A program made the translations under genes and the position numbers. Under the pieces are notes generated by a model that was not told the origin of the DNA, did no database searches, and was given only the letters and a program-made list of their open reading frames with translations. 64,000 bases of DNA, taken from assembly GCF_000820225.1 (NCBI RefSeq), contig NZ_CDDK01000031.1, positions 232,076-296,075 on the forward strand. Reading direction: 5' to 3'. Numbering within the stretch: position 1 is the stretch's first letter; every line of letters starts with the position of its first letter. Below are positions 25,591 to 34,898 of the stretch, in pieces. Source of the stretch: Aeromonas veronii bv. veronii (GTDB lineage Bacteria > Pseudomonadota > Gammaproteobacteria > Enterobacterales > Aeromonadaceae).

Positions 25591-25980
25591 TTATGATCCC
25601 CAGCAGTCATGGCGATTGGCCGCGCGATAACCGGTCTGATCGAGGGTCAGAGTGCCGCACTCATCCTGTTGTCGCGTCGTTGGAATGGCTTTGAGCAGGT
25701 AGTCGCCAGCATCTTGCTGGCTGTAGCTGAACTGGTAGAAATCCGTGCTGGAAGGGGTAGCAAACGTATCTGGATAACGGCCCTGTTGGGTATAGATACG
25801 TTCAAGGGCGAGCGCCTGCTCCAGCAATTGCTGCTGCGCTTCGTAACGACGTCCCTGTTGCAGATAACCCTGATACGCTGGCAACGCGATGGCCGCGAGA
25901 ATGCTGACAACCGTCATGGCGATCAACAACTCGATCAGACTAAACCCCCGGCAATGGGGCCATGCCTTACAGTCGTTCAC
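25591..25980 (-). CDS. PilE-like type IV minor pilin
   Basis: A protein of 129 residues with the prepilin signal PHCRG-FSLIELLIAMTVVSILA, followed by ALPAYQGYLQQGRRYEAQQQ. Two cysteines near the end (DECGTL and HDCWGS) form the likely D-region disulfide loop. It is the first gene of the five-gene set pilE, fimT, pilV, pilW, pilX, the usual minor pilin operon of type IVa pili. Some Aeromonas pilins of this shape are major subunits, but the operon position favours a minor pilin. Confidence 0.82.
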   Translation of the reverse strand: MNDCKAWPHCRGFSLIELLIAMTVVSILAAIALPAYQGYLQQGRRYEAQQQLLEQALALERIYTQQGRYPDTFATPSSTDFYQFSYSQQDAGDYLLKAIPTTRQQDECGTLTLDQTGYRAANRHDCWGS

Positions 25981-26391
25981 TTATCATCCTTGGCAAGTGT
26001 TGTTGTTATTGGTCGGCCCTGAGCCGTAGATGCGATGACTTAATAATCATAAAAAATTAACTGACTCGATTGAACAACACAAAATCACCACACTCAATGT
26101 AAAAAAGATAGTTATGTGATCTGTTATTAATTTTTAAGCAGTTTTCTCCGCAACTAATCTCGCTAAGCAAATAAAGCTAAGCCAATCGTGCCTCCGACCC
26201 GTCCGTTATGCCCCCTTCTGTCGAGCCGCGACATATGAATAACAGCGTGACGAAGAGTGAAACCCGGCCGTGCAATGAAAGAGCAAAAAAACCTTTGGCC
26301 AATTTTTGCTATCCCTGTCCGTTTCTGGCTAGTCACGGCCCCCGAGCCCCCTTACTCTTTTGCCATCTATTCCAGCAAAGCCGCCAACACC
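25981..26391. other. AT-rich intergenic region between pilE and the Ada/AlkA gene
   Basis: About 150 bases in the middle (26035-26185) are clearly richer in A and T than the surroundings and should hold the divergent promoters of the pilin operon and the alkylation-repair operon. The upstream extension of the Ada frame (26257-26391) has no convincing start and is best left untranslated. No repeat or known operator stands out. Confidence 0.5.
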
Positions 26392-27936
26392 ATGAATGCA
26401 AAGCCAAGCCCAGATTCGTCACAAGATGAGGTGATCAACACCCTCAGCCGTGAGCAGTGTCACGCAGCACGGCTCGCTCGCGACGCTCGCTTTGATGGCC
26501 GCTTCTTTACCGGCGTTATCTCGACCGGCATCTACTGCCGACCGGTCTGCCCGGCACGTCCGCCGCACGAGCACAATGTGCGCTACTTCCAAAGCGCCGC
26601 GGCCGCCGAGCAGTATGGGCTGCGACCCTGCCTGCGCTGCCGCCCTGAGCTGGCCCCCGCCGCCCGTGGCGATCTGCCGGTTGAACTGGCACGTCTGCTG
26701 GCACGCATCGATCGCGGAGAGCTGGCGGAGGGCACGCTCGCCAAACTGGCCACTGAGGCAGGGATCAGCGAACGCACCCTGCGCCGCCAGTTCGAGCAAC
26801 ATCTCGGCGCCTCACCAAAACAGGTGGAGCAGACGCGCCGCCTGCTGCTCGCGAAACGGCTGCTGACTGAAACCGGGCTGCCCATTACCGACATCGCGTT
26901 TGCCGCCGGCTTTGCCAGCATCCGCCGCTTCAATGACGCCTGGCTGAACGCCTACGGACTGGCCCCGCGCTCCCTGCGCCAACAGGAGCAGCACGATGAC
27001 GCGCCAGAGCACATGAGTGCGCAGCCGCGCGGCGCAACTCTGACGCTGCAACTGCCCTACCGCCCCCCATATGACGTGGCGGCCATGCTGGCGTTCTATC
27101 GGCTCCGGGCGATCCCCGGGCTGGAGCAGGTGGATGGTGAGATGTATGAGCGGTGCTACCGGGTCGGCGATCAGGTCGCGCGGGTGCGTATCGCGCAGGG
27201 CAAGGGGCATAGCCTGCAGCTCACCGTGCATGACCTGCCGCTCGCCGCGCTGCCCGATCTGCTCTATCGGGTGCGTCGGATGTGGGATCTCGATGCCGAC
27301 ATGCAGCGGATCGGTGATCTGCTCGGTCAGGATCCGCTGCTCGCCCGCTTGCAGGCGCGCTGGCCCGGCGTTCGGCTGCCGGGTGGCTGGGACGAATACG
27401 AGGTGATGCTGCGCGCCATCGTCGGCCAGCAGGTCTCGGTCAAGGGAGCCATCACCATACTCGGGCGACTGGTGGCCCGCACCGAGGCGCAATTCGGGGT
27501 GGCGCAACTACCGACCCCCGCCCAGTTGTGCGAACTCGATCTCGACGGTATCGGCATGCCCGGCAGCCGCATTCGCACCCTGCGCGGAGTGGCGCAGGCG
27601 CTGGCCAGTGGCGAGCTGCCCCTCACTACAGCCAGTGACGAGCAGTTGCTGGCGCTGCCGGGCATAGGCCCCTGGACGGTCTCTTACTGGCGGCTGCGTT
27701 GCGGGCTGGATACCGATGCCTTCCCCGCCTCCGATCTGGTACTGCAAAAGGCACTCGGAGGCGGCACCAAGCTGCCGGTGAAGGAGGTGTTGGCGCAAAG
27801 CGCAGCATGGCAGCCATGGCGCAGCTATGCGGCCAGCTGGCTGTGGCACGCCATGAGTGAAGCGCCCGATTTGCTGCTCCGTGCCACCGGCAACGAACAA
27901 CAGCCAGATACCCAACAACAGGAGAGAACCCCATGA
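26392..27936 (+). CDS. Ada-type regulator fused to 3-methyladenine DNA glycosylase (AlkA)
   Basis: A fusion protein of 514 residues. The N-terminal Ada zinc domain holds four cysteines at 49, 53, 80 and 83 (YCRPVCPARPP, RPCLRC); Cys49 is the expected acceptor of methyl groups from phosphotriesters. Next is an AraC-type helix-turn-helix (about 105-195, LAKLATEAGISERTLRRQF), then AlkA_N and the HhH-GPD glycosylase domain with LPGIGPWTVSYW and the catalytic Asp region. It should sense and repair alkylated DNA and regulate its own operon. The start at ATG 26392 is chosen on domain content; its ribosome binding site is weak. It overlaps ogt. Confidence 0.9.
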   Translation: MNAKPSPDSSQDEVINTLSREQCHAARLARDARFDGRFFTGVISTGIYCRPVCPARPPHEHNVRYFQSAAAAEQYGLRPCLRCRPELAPAARGDLPVELARLLARIDRGELAEGTLAKLATEAGISERTLRRQFEQHLGASPKQVEQTRRLLLAKRLLTETGLPITDIAFAAGFASIRRFNDAWLNAYGLAPRSLRQQEQHDDAPEHMSAQPRGATLTLQLPYRPPYDVAAMLAFYRLRAIPGLEQVDGEMYERCYRVGDQVARVRIAQGKGHSLQLTVHDLPLAALPDLLYRVRRMWDLDADMQRIGDLLGQDPLLARLQARWPGVRLPGGWDEYEVMLRAIVGQQVSVKGAITILGRLVARTEAQFGVAQLPTPAQLCELDLDGIGMPGSRIRTLRGVAQALASGELPLTTASDEQLLALPGIGPWTVSYWRLRCGLDTDAFPASDLVLQKALGGGTKLPVKEVLAQSAAWQPWRSYAASWLWHAMSEAPDLLLRATGNEQQPDTQQQERTP

Positions 27937-28406
27937 TCCGCTACGATATCCTGCCGACCCGCTGCGGCAATCTGCTGGTTGCCATCAACGAGTATGGCTT
28001 GGTGCACGTGGACTTTGTGGCGGGCCTGCGGGCGCTGCCCGATATGAGCGGCTGGCTGCAAGACCCCGCAGCGCTGGCCCCCTTCCTCGCCGAATTTGAC
28101 GCCTATTTTGCCGGTCGCTTGCAGCGCTTCTCCCTGCCCCTTGCCGCCCGTGGCACAGCTTTTCAGCAGGCGGTGTGGCAAGCGCTGTGCGACATCCCCT
28201 ACGGCGAGACCCGCAGCTACAGCGATATCGCTCGCACCATCGGCAAACCCGATGCGGTGCGGGCAGTGGGCGCGGCGAATGGCCGCAATCCGCTCTCGAT
28301 CATCGTCCCCTGCCATCGGGTGATCGGCCAAAACGGCAGCCTGACCGGCTATGCGGGGGGATTGGAGATTAAAAAAACGCTGCTGGCGCTGGAGAGGGGC
28401 AATTAA
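27933..28406 (+). CDS. ogt: Methylated-DNA--protein-cysteine methyltransferase
   Basis: A suicide repair protein of 157 residues that removes methyl groups from O6-methylguanine and O4-methylthymine. The acceptor Cys127 lies in the invariant PCHRVIG motif, preceded by the helix-turn-helix region GETRSYSDIARTIGKP and RAVGAANGRNP. The start overlaps the stop of the Ada/AlkA gene (ATGA), so all alkylation repair activities are made from one message. The length matches Ogt rather than the C-terminal part of a full Ada protein. Confidence 0.95.
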   Translation: MIRYDILPTRCGNLLVAINEYGLVHVDFVAGLRALPDMSGWLQDPAALAPFLAEFDAYFAGRLQRFSLPLAARGTAFQQAVWQALCDIPYGETRSYSDIARTIGKPDAVRAVGAANGRNPLSIIVPCHRVIGQNGSLTGYAGGLEIKKTLLALERGN

Positions 28407-28430
28407 AGGAGGGTAGGCAGAGAACCTGCG

Positions 28431-28465
28431 ATAAAAATTGCCCCTTTCCGGATGGAGAAAGGGGC
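28431..28465 (-). terminator. Terminator of rlhA
   Basis: The 9-bp stem GCCCCTTTC / GAAAGGGGC is followed on the minus strand by AATTTTTATC. It lies a few bases past the rlhA stop and would also limit convergent read-through from ogt. Confidence 0.8.
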
Positions 28466-28472
28466 TCATTGA

Positions 28473-30332
28473 TCAGCGTTTCAGGCTGCCCATCACATGC
28501 ATTTCGCAGCGGTTACAGTCAAAACGCAGGCGGAAGGTGTCTTTACCCATTTTGAGTTCCAGCGGCTCGGCCTTGAGACCTGGCACCTCGTTCGGGCAGA
28601 GGTTCTGGCTATAGCGGATGCAATGCTTGGTGATCATCAGCACCACTTCCCGCTCCTCCTTGTTCGCCTCATAGGCGGGAGCAATCCGATCCACCCCGTG
28701 TTCGCGGAAGAACTGCTCGGCCGCGCTGTTCAGCACATTGCCAAGGTAGGAGAGACGGTGCTGGGGATAGTTGATATCCCGCAGGGCAATGCGTCGCTCG
28801 GGGCGCTGGTAGCTGGCCACGCGTGCGGCCTCCAGTGCAGCGATGCCATCCCGGCGCAAACCGTTGAGCTGTGATGCGGCGATAAATAGCGGGTGAGTGA
28901 ATGCCAACTCAATCTTGCGCGCCACAAACAGGGTATTGCCGAGTTTGCCAAGCTGATCCCGCGCCTGTTGCAGCGCCCGCTCCGGGTTGTCGGCAGGCTG
29001 CTTGTCGCAAGGCAGGGTCACCGCAACGCTGATGCCCTGCTCGTCGGTGAGCGTGAGGATCACACCCTCATCGCACTCAGCCAGCACCATATCGACCCGG
29101 ATGCGGCGATCCGCGCTCGCCTTCTCCAGCATCTTGCTGAACGCCTGATCGTGGTTGCGGTAGATTTCTGTCCCCACCTTTAGCCCCGGCATTCGTTCTG
29201 ACAGGAGTAACTGCTTACCTTCGACCTTGTTGAGGCGCATCCCCACCAGCTCATTGTTCGGCTTGAAGAAGCCCAAACCGTCGCCGTTGTTGAGGGTGAC
29301 CTGTTTGCCATCAATCTCGATACCGTCACGGGTCACCTTGGTGACACGCCCCAGCGGTTCGCCCACATATTTCGGGCTTTTGGTGGAGTCGATCCCCTGC
29401 TGGCGGCCATGGAGGAAATAGTCGGTGCTGCCGCGGTTGAAGCTCTTCTTGGGGTCAGGCGTGAAGCTGTAGCTGCAACGACCCGCCGAGGCGGCCACCA
29501 GATCGGAGCGGCTATCGAGAATGGCGTCCAGCTTCTGGCGATACCAGGCAGTAACGTTTTTGACGTAGTCGAGCCCCTTGAGTCGCCCTTCAATCTTGAA
29601 GGAGCGGATCCCCGCCTCGATCAAGGCCTCCAGGTTATCGGTCTGATCCATATCCTTGAGCGACAGCAGGTGGCTGTCGGCCACCAGCACTTCACCGTCC
29701 GGCTTTTGCAGCGAGCAGGGCAGACGGCAGAGCTGGGCACACTCGCCACGGTTGGCGCTGCGGCCGGTACGGGCATGGCTGATGTTGCACTGGCCGCTGT
29801 AGGAGACACAGAGCGCGCCGTGGATAAAGAACTCCAGCTGCACATTGGTCGCCGCGCTGATCTCGCGGATCTGCGCAAGAGACAGTTCGCGCGCCAGCAC
29901 CACCTGAGAGAAACCCACATCCTGCAGAAACTTCACCTTCTCCGGCGTGCGGTTGTCGGTCTGGGTACTGGCATGGAGCGCGATGGGAGGCAAATCCAGC
30001 GCCAGCAGCCCCATATCCTGCACGATGAGCGCATCGGCACCGGCTTCGTAGATCTGGTGGGTCAGCCGCCGGGCCTGCTCCAGCTCGTGATCGTGCAGCA
30101 GGGTGTTGAAGGCGACAAAGACTTGGGCGCCGAAACGGTGGGCGTGGCGCGCCAGCGCTTCGATATCTTCGATGGTGTTACCCGCCGCGCTGCGGGCGCC
30201 AAAGGCCGGCCCCCCCATGTAGACGGCATCGGCACCATGGTTGATGGCTTCGATGCCGTAGGCGAGGTTCTTGGCCGGAGCCAGCAGCTCCAACCGGTTG
30301 TTGTGGCTTAACGGGTGCTTGTTCTGGTGCAT
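28473..30332 (-). CDS. rlhA: 23S rRNA cytidine hydroxylase RlhA (U32 peptidase family)
   Basis: A protein of 619 residues, the size of RlhA (YdcP) and not of the shorter TrhP (YegQ). The U32 domain (about 12-320) has RLELLAPAKNLAYGIEAINHGADAVY, ELHAS-type and FIHGALCVSYSGQCNISH motifs, with conserved cysteines in ECAQLCRLPC. The C-terminal DUF3656 part ends with FDCNRCEMHVMG. RlhA uses a prephenate-dependent route to hydroxylate C2501 of 23S rRNA in E. coli. It stands alone with its own terminator. Confidence 0.9.
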   Translation of the reverse strand: MHQNKHPLSHNNRLELLAPAKNLAYGIEAINHGADAVYMGGPAFGARSAAGNTIEDIEALARHAHRFGAQVFVAFNTLLHDHELEQARRLTHQIYEAGADALIVQDMGLLALDLPPIALHASTQTDNRTPEKVKFLQDVGFSQVVLARELSLAQIREISAATNVQLEFFIHGALCVSYSGQCNISHARTGRSANRGECAQLCRLPCSLQKPDGEVLVADSHLLSLKDMDQTDNLEALIEAGIRSFKIEGRLKGLDYVKNVTAWYRQKLDAILDSRSDLVAASAGRCSYSFTPDPKKSFNRGSTDYFLHGRQQGIDSTKSPKYVGEPLGRVTKVTRDGIEIDGKQVTLNNGDGLGFFKPNNELVGMRLNKVEGKQLLLSERMPGLKVGTEIYRNHDQAFSKMLEKASADRRIRVDMVLAECDEGVILTLTDEQGISVAVTLPCDKQPADNPERALQQARDQLGKLGNTLFVARKIELAFTHPLFIAASQLNGLRRDGIAALEAARVASYQRPERRIALRDINYPQHRLSYLGNVLNSAAEQFFREHGVDRIAPAYEANKEEREVVLMITKHCIRYSQNLCPNEVPGLKAEPLELKMGKDTFRLRFDCNRCEMHVMGSLKR

Positions 30333-30429
30333 AGTCTCGGGATCAGGGCGGACAGCAAATGGGCGCTACTCTAGCCCATTCACCACCCGCGTGCCTTGAT
30401 CCCGCTTAAGGTATCCGCAAAATGCAGGA

Positions 30430-31038
30430 TTAGATAACCACCTTGAGTGCCAGTCCCAGCAGCACCAAGCCGCTCACCTTATCGATCACAAAGGATTTGG
30501 CTTTAAGCCACGCCAGCACAGGCCCGCGCGAGAGCACCAGCGCCACCAGCACGTACCAGACGGCATCGATCCCGCCAGCGGTGAGCATCATGATGCCCCC
30601 TTCGCTCCAGCCGGTATCGGCCCGCACAAACTGGCTGAACAGGGCGATGAAGAAGACCGCCAGCTGGGGGTTAAGGAAGGCCACCATAAAACCTTCAAAG
30701 GCCCCTTGCCGACCACGCAGCTGGTGAACGTCTTCACTCGCGTCACCACTGGCTGGTTTTGCCAGCAGGGCTTTCACCCCAAGCCAGGCAAGAAACGCAG
30801 CACCTCCGTAGCGGATCAGATCAAACAGGATAGGAGTCTGGGTGATCAGAATGGAGAGGCCGAGCGCCGTGACCAGCGCATAGATACCAACCCCGAGGCC
30901 GTGACCGAGCGCAGTGGCGACGCCGTGCCCCTGCCCGCCCTGCACGGTGTTGCGGATGATTAGCGCCAGACTCGGCCCCGGGCTGATGGCGCCCATCACG
31001 CAGATTGCGGCCAGTGCCAGCCAACTCGTCAGTTCCAT
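30430..31038 (-). CDS. LysE/RhtB family exporter
   Basis: An inner-membrane protein of 202 residues with about six hydrophobic segments. The family signature is at the N-terminus: ISPGPSLALIIRNTVQGGQGHGV, and the conserved FLNPQLAVFFIALFSQF lies in the middle. RhtB-type proteins export neutral amino acids such as threonine, homoserine or leucine; the substrate here is not evident. The gene lies downstream of a LysR regulator on the same strand, separated by 126 bp, a common pairing for amino acid exporters. Confidence 0.88.
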   Translation of the reverse strand: MELTSWLALAAICVMGAISPGPSLALIIRNTVQGGQGHGVATALGHGLGVGIYALVTALGLSILITQTPILFDLIRYGGAAFLAWLGVKALLAKPASGDASEDVHQLRGRQGAFEGFMVAFLNPQLAVFFIALFSQFVRADTGWSEGGIMMLTAGGIDAVWYVLVALVLSRGPVLAWLKAKSFVIDKVSGLVLLGLALKVVI

Positions 31039-31164
31039 GCTTTTCCTCTTTATATGCTCGATATGATGCCTGCATTCAGGGTACGGGCTGAGCCATTATG
31101 CCAGTAGTGAAAGTTATGAATAGATTCCATAACCAATGGCTATGGCACCACACAACTGACTGGA

Positions 31165-32106
31165 CTAACCGCCGAAATCGAGCAGCTTGCGACTCTCGCC
31201 GACGGTGCGTTGCAGGTGATCCCGCAGGAAGGGGTAGGCCAGCTCGCGAAACCAGCGATGGGCCGGATCCTGATGGTGGCGCTGATGCCACAGCAGATGA
31301 TACTGCTGGTCGCGGGTCGCAAAGGGCAGGTCGACAAAGGTGAGCTGATGGCCACAGGAGAGCTGCCAGGCGATATGAGCCGGGGTGGTCATCAGGCAAT
31401 CGGTGCGCAGCAACACCTCCACTGCCGCCTGAAAGAAGGGAACTCTGGCAAACCAGCGCCGACTCAGTCCCTGCGGCGCCAACACCTGCTCCACCGGGCT
31501 GTCCTTGTCGCCACCGCCACTCACCTGCAGGTGAGGCCAGGCGAGATAGTCATCGAGATTAAGCGTCTTGCCTGCCAGCGGGTGGTGACATCCCATCAGC
31601 ACCGCCAGCCGATCTTCCCCCTGATGCAGACCGCGTATCTGCTCCGGTACCTGCTCGGTGATGGTAGAGACCAGATCGAGCTCGGACTGCCACAGTTGCG
31701 GCAGCTGACGCTTGTCCCACAGGCTGTACTCCAGCGCCGCCAACGGCGCCTCTTTGGCGAGCGCGGCACAGATATCGGGCAGGATATGCTGGGCCACATA
31801 ATCGGAGGAGGCGAGCCGAAATACCCGCTCGCAGCGGCTCGGGTCAAACCCGGGGGCCTCGTAGAGCCGCTCCAGCGCACCGAGAGAATCCGCCAGCTGG
31901 GCGGCCAGCGCTTCGGCACGCGGCGTCAGCAGCCAGCGTTGCCCCTCCCGCACCAGCAACTCGTCATCAAACTCGCTGCGCAACTGGGCAAGCTGCTTGC
32001 TGATGGAGGGCTGACTCAGGTGCAGCAGCTCGGCGGCGCGGCTGATATTACGGGTCTCCAGCAGTACCTTGAGGGTCGGCAACAAGTTGAGATTGGCTCT
32101 GAGCAA
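31165..32106 (-). CDS. LysR family transcriptional regulator
   Basis: A regulator of 313 residues. The N-terminal winged helix-turn-helix (about 5-65, LLPTLKVLLETRNISRAAELL, LSQPSISKQLAQLR) is typical of LysR proteins. The C-terminal part has the two-lobed periplasmic-binding-like effector domain (about 90-300). The N-terminus is of the NodD/LeuO/YidZ-like subgroup, in which LNLL replaces the common MELR-type start. It may control the LysE-type exporter downstream or the divergent FabH-like gene 227 bp away. Confidence 0.9.
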   Translation of the reverse strand: MLRANLNLLPTLKVLLETRNISRAAELLHLSQPSISKQLAQLRSEFDDELLVREGQRWLLTPRAEALAAQLADSLGALERLYEAPGFDPSRCERVFRLASSDYVAQHILPDICAALAKEAPLAALEYSLWDKRQLPQLWQSELDLVSTITEQVPEQIRGLHQGEDRLAVLMGCHHPLAGKTLNLDDYLAWPHLQVSGGGDKDSPVEQVLAPQGLSRRWFARVPFFQAAVEVLLRTDCLMTTPAHIAWQLSCGHQLTFVDLPFATRDQQYHLLWHQRHHQDPAHRWFRELAYPFLRDHLQRTVGESRKLLDFGG

Positions 32107-32332
32107 GGAGATACCCTCATCGGTGGTGAAACGCCTATCTTAGGGCAGAGGAGTCCCGCGTTTTAAGCAAAATTTCCAGCCATACTCAGCACGTTGCAGC
32201 CCTTTGCGACCAGATGGCACAGCTGCTCCCCCCGCACATAACCATGACCACAAGATGACAGTGGTTGTCTCGTACGGCATAATTGCACGATTTTCCGCCC
32301 GCGGGCGATCCACTTTGAGAAGCGGTAACAAG

Positions 32333-33421
32333 ATGAAATACGCCAATATCACCGGCTGGGGCAAATGCCTGCCTCCCTCCGTGCTGACCAACGACGACCT
32401 CAGCACCATCATGGATACGTCAGACGAGTGGATCTATCCGCGCACCGGCATCAAGGCCCGCCGGATCTCCCATGTCAGCACCTCGGATCTCGCCACCCTG
32501 GCCGGTCGCCGCGCGCTGGCCTGCGCCGGTCTGGAAGCGAACGATCTCGATGGCATCATCCTGGCCACCGCCACCCCGGACAACCTGCTGCCAAGTGCCG
32601 CCTCTGCGGTGCAGAAGAAGCTGGGCGCCGTCAATGCCGCCGTGTTTGATCTCAACGCTGCCTGCACTGGTTTCGTCTATTCCCTCTCCGTCGCCACCTC
32701 GCTGGTGCAGACCGGCATGATGAAGAAGGTGCTGGTGATTGGTGCCGAGCGCCTCACCTACCTGCTGGACTGGGCGCGCCGCGATACCGCCGTGCTGTTT
32801 GGCGATGGTGCCGGTGCCGTGGTGATCGAGGCAAGCGAGCAGGAGTGTGGCCTGATCGCCAACAAGCTGGGCTGCGACAGCGAAGCCCGGGAGATCCTGC
32901 ACGTACCGAACTTCGGTACCGATCGGGTGCGTTTTGCCGATATCGATGGGCTGTTCACCTTCAACTTCGAAGGGCCGGAGATCTTCAAACGCGCCGTGCG
33001 CGGCATGGGGGAAGCCACCAGCACTGTGCTGGCGCAGGCCGGTATTGCGCCGGAGCAGGTCGACCTGATCGTGCCGCACCAGGCCAATATCCGCATCATC
33101 GAGACCCTCGCCAAGCGGATGAATGCGCCGATGGAGAAGGTGATGGTCAACATCGAAAATTACGGCAACACCTCCGCCGCCACTGTGCCCATCGCCCTGT
33201 GTGAAGCGCTGGAGCAGGGGCGCGTCAAGCCGAACTCCTATCTGCTGACCGCCGCTTTCGGTGCCGGCCTGACCTGGGGTGCCGCCATCATCAAGTGGGG
33301 CGATCGTGTTACCCCTATCAGTAAGTGCGAGGCTGAACTGCCACCGTGCGACCAGAGCGCGCTGGAGCTCATCGCCCATGCCGTGGAAGGTTGCCAGAGG
33401 GCCCACGCCAACGAGGCTTGA
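32333..33421 (+). CDS. FabH-like 3-oxoacyl-ACP synthase III
   Basis: A thiolase-fold condensing enzyme of 362 residues with a complete catalytic triad: Cys111 (NAACTGF), His249 (PHQANIR) and Asn279 (NYGNTSAA). The N-terminal [14 protein letters not shown] and the C-terminal [13 protein letters not shown] are KAS III hallmarks. It exceeds the usual 317-320 residues by a C-terminal tail of about 40 residues with no recognisable motif. It is not in a fab operon, so it may be a second KAS III with a different acyl primer, or act in a special lipid or signal pathway. The start ATG is chosen at [10 protein letters not shown]. Confidence 0.9.
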   Translation: MKYANITGWGKCLPPSVLTNDDLSTIMDTSDEWIYPRTGIKARRISHVSTSDLATLAGRRALACAGLEANDLDGIILATATPDNLLPSAASAVQKKLGAVNAAVFDLNAACTGFVYSLSVATSLVQTGMMKKVLVIGAERLTYLLDWARRDTAVLFGDGAGAVVIEASEQECGLIANKLGCDSEAREILHVPNFGTDRVRFADIDGLFTFNFEGPEIFKRAVRGMGEATSTVLAQAGIAPEQVDLIVPHQANIRIIETLAKRMNAPMEKVMVNIENYGNTSAATVPIALCEALEQGRVKPNSYLLTAAFGAGLTWGAAIIKWGDRVTPISKCEAELPPCDQSALELIAHAVEGCQRAHANEA

Positions 33422-33429
33422 TCCTCATC

Positions 33430-33465
33430 AGGAGCCTGAATCCTCAGGCTCCTTCTCTCCTTTTC
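33430..33465 (+). terminator. Terminator of the FabH-like gene
   Basis: A perfect 10-bp stem, AGGAGCCTGA / TCAGGCTCCT, with a 4-base loop is followed by TCTCTCCTTTTC. The T-run is imperfect. Confidence 0.75.
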
Positions 33466-33674
33466 ATCCCCACCTGGCTCTTCCCCCCATTTCGCAAGCC
33501 GCTTGATACGGCAATCGCTGATACAAACAACTCCGATTTGCAGCCAATTAATTTTTTTCCGCTAACCTTATTGTGCCAACTATAAATAAAGAAAAGAGCG
33601 TCAAGGGGCACCATGACTGTTTCGGTCCCGCGCCTTTACCTCTTACCAAATAATTGCACAGGGATAAGCTACGT

Positions 33675-34889
33675 ATGGCACAACACAAAAGTGGCGTGAA
33701 CACACCGCTTTGGGAACCGGTTTGCTGGATTTGCTGCATCGGGCTTGCTCTGCTGAGCTGCCTGTTGCTGCAGCTTGCCGATGCGCTGTCACCTCTCTAC
33801 CTGCTGCTCAATGTGCTGGTTGGTATTGCCGCCGCGCTCTGGACATCGAGTCACTTCCACCAGCACACACTCCGACATCGTGCCGGAGAGGAACAAACCG
33901 TCGCAACCGATCCTCTCGCCCACTCCATCATCGGGCTCGAACAGGTGTGCGAGAAGGCACTCCCCATCTGGTCCCAGCAAATTGAAAGCTCTCGTCAACA
34001 AACCGAAGCCGCGATGATTGACCTGACTCAACGCTTCAGCGGCTTGGCCAACAAGCTGGAAGAAGCAGTCAATGCTTCTCATCTGGCAGCCGGAGAATTG
34101 GGTGATGCCAATTCCCGTGGCATGGCAGGAGTCTTGAGCGAGAGCCAGCAGCAACTCAATGAGGTAGTGGCCATCCTGCACTCCGCCCAGGCCAATCGGG
34201 ACGCCATGCTGGGTGAGATAAAAAGCCTGACCACCTACACCATAGAGCTCAACACCATGGCCATGGATGTGGCCAAAATCGCCTCCCAGACCAACCTGCT
34301 GGCCCTCAACGCCGCCATTGAAGCGGCTCGTGCAGGGGAAGCTGGTCGTGGCTTTGCTGTGGTCGCGGATGAAGTGCGCAACCTCTCCCGCCTCTCCAGC
34401 GAAACCGCCCAGAAGATGACCGACAAGGTTGATACCATCAATACTGCTATCGGTCGCGCCTTCCAGATTGCCGAAAATGCTGCCGCACGGGATCACGCCT
34501 CGGCGCTCAACTCGGAGCAGACAATCGAACAGGTACTGTCCCGTTTTCGCCATGCCACTGACAGCCTGGCGGAATCCGCCTCCCTGCTGCAAAACGAAAG
34601 CACCGATATCCATCGCGAAATCTCCAGCGTCATTGTCTCGCTGCAATTTCAAGACAGAGTCAGCCAAATCCTCAGCCACGTCAGACAAAACATGGAGAGC
34701 CTCTCCAGCCATCTGGTTGCTTCGGAGCAGAGCAGCAATGCGACAGGGCCAATCCAGATCGATGCCAATCGCTGGCTGGCAGAGATGGAGCTCTCATACG
34801 CCACCGACGAACAGCGCAATATTCACCATGGTCGCACCACCCGTTCTGTCAACGCGCAACCAAGCAGCGCCGACATCACATTTTTCTAG
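33675..34889 (+). CDS. Receptor-like protein with CheZ-like D-x-x-x-Q motif
   Basis: A protein of 404 residues, the first gene of the chemosensory operon. Two membrane segments (about 15-34 and 38-56) form a hairpin with no periplasmic sensor. The MCP signalling region has the tip motif [23 protein letters not shown] cut short here at residues 204-222 and then helices with few obvious methylation sites. After this come two helices (about 283-345) with [11 protein letters not shown]; Asp327 and Gln331 match the spacing of the catalytic D-x-x-x-Q pair of CheZ. A flexible tail ends in ADITFF. It may couple to CheA/CheW, act as a phosphatase for CheY, or both. It is followed 9 bp later by cheY. 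Confidence 0.75.
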   Translation: MAQHKSGVNTPLWEPVCWICCIGLALLSCLLLQLADALSPLYLLLNVLVGIAAALWTSSHFHQHTLRHRAGEEQTVATDPLAHSIIGLEQVCEKALPIWSQQIESSRQQTEAAMIDLTQRFSGLANKLEEAVNASHLAAGELGDANSRGMAGVLSESQQQLNEVVAILHSAQANRDAMLGEIKSLTTYTIELNTMAMDVAKIASQTNLLALNAAIEAARAGEAGRGFAVVADEVRNLSRLSSETAQKMTDKVDTINTAIGRAFQIAENAAARDHASALNSEQTIEQVLSRFRHATDSLAESASLLQNESTDIHREISSVIVSLQFQDRVSQILSHVRQNMESLSSHLVASEQSSNATGPIQIDANRWLAEMELSYATDEQRNIHHGRTTRSVNAQPSSADITFF

Positions 34890-34898
34890 GAGAGATAT

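Noticed and set aside
26257..26391. The upstream extension of the Ada/AlkA frame
   Set aside because: The 45 extra residues are unlike any Ada N-terminus and lack a ribosome binding site; the zinc domain fits a start at 26392.
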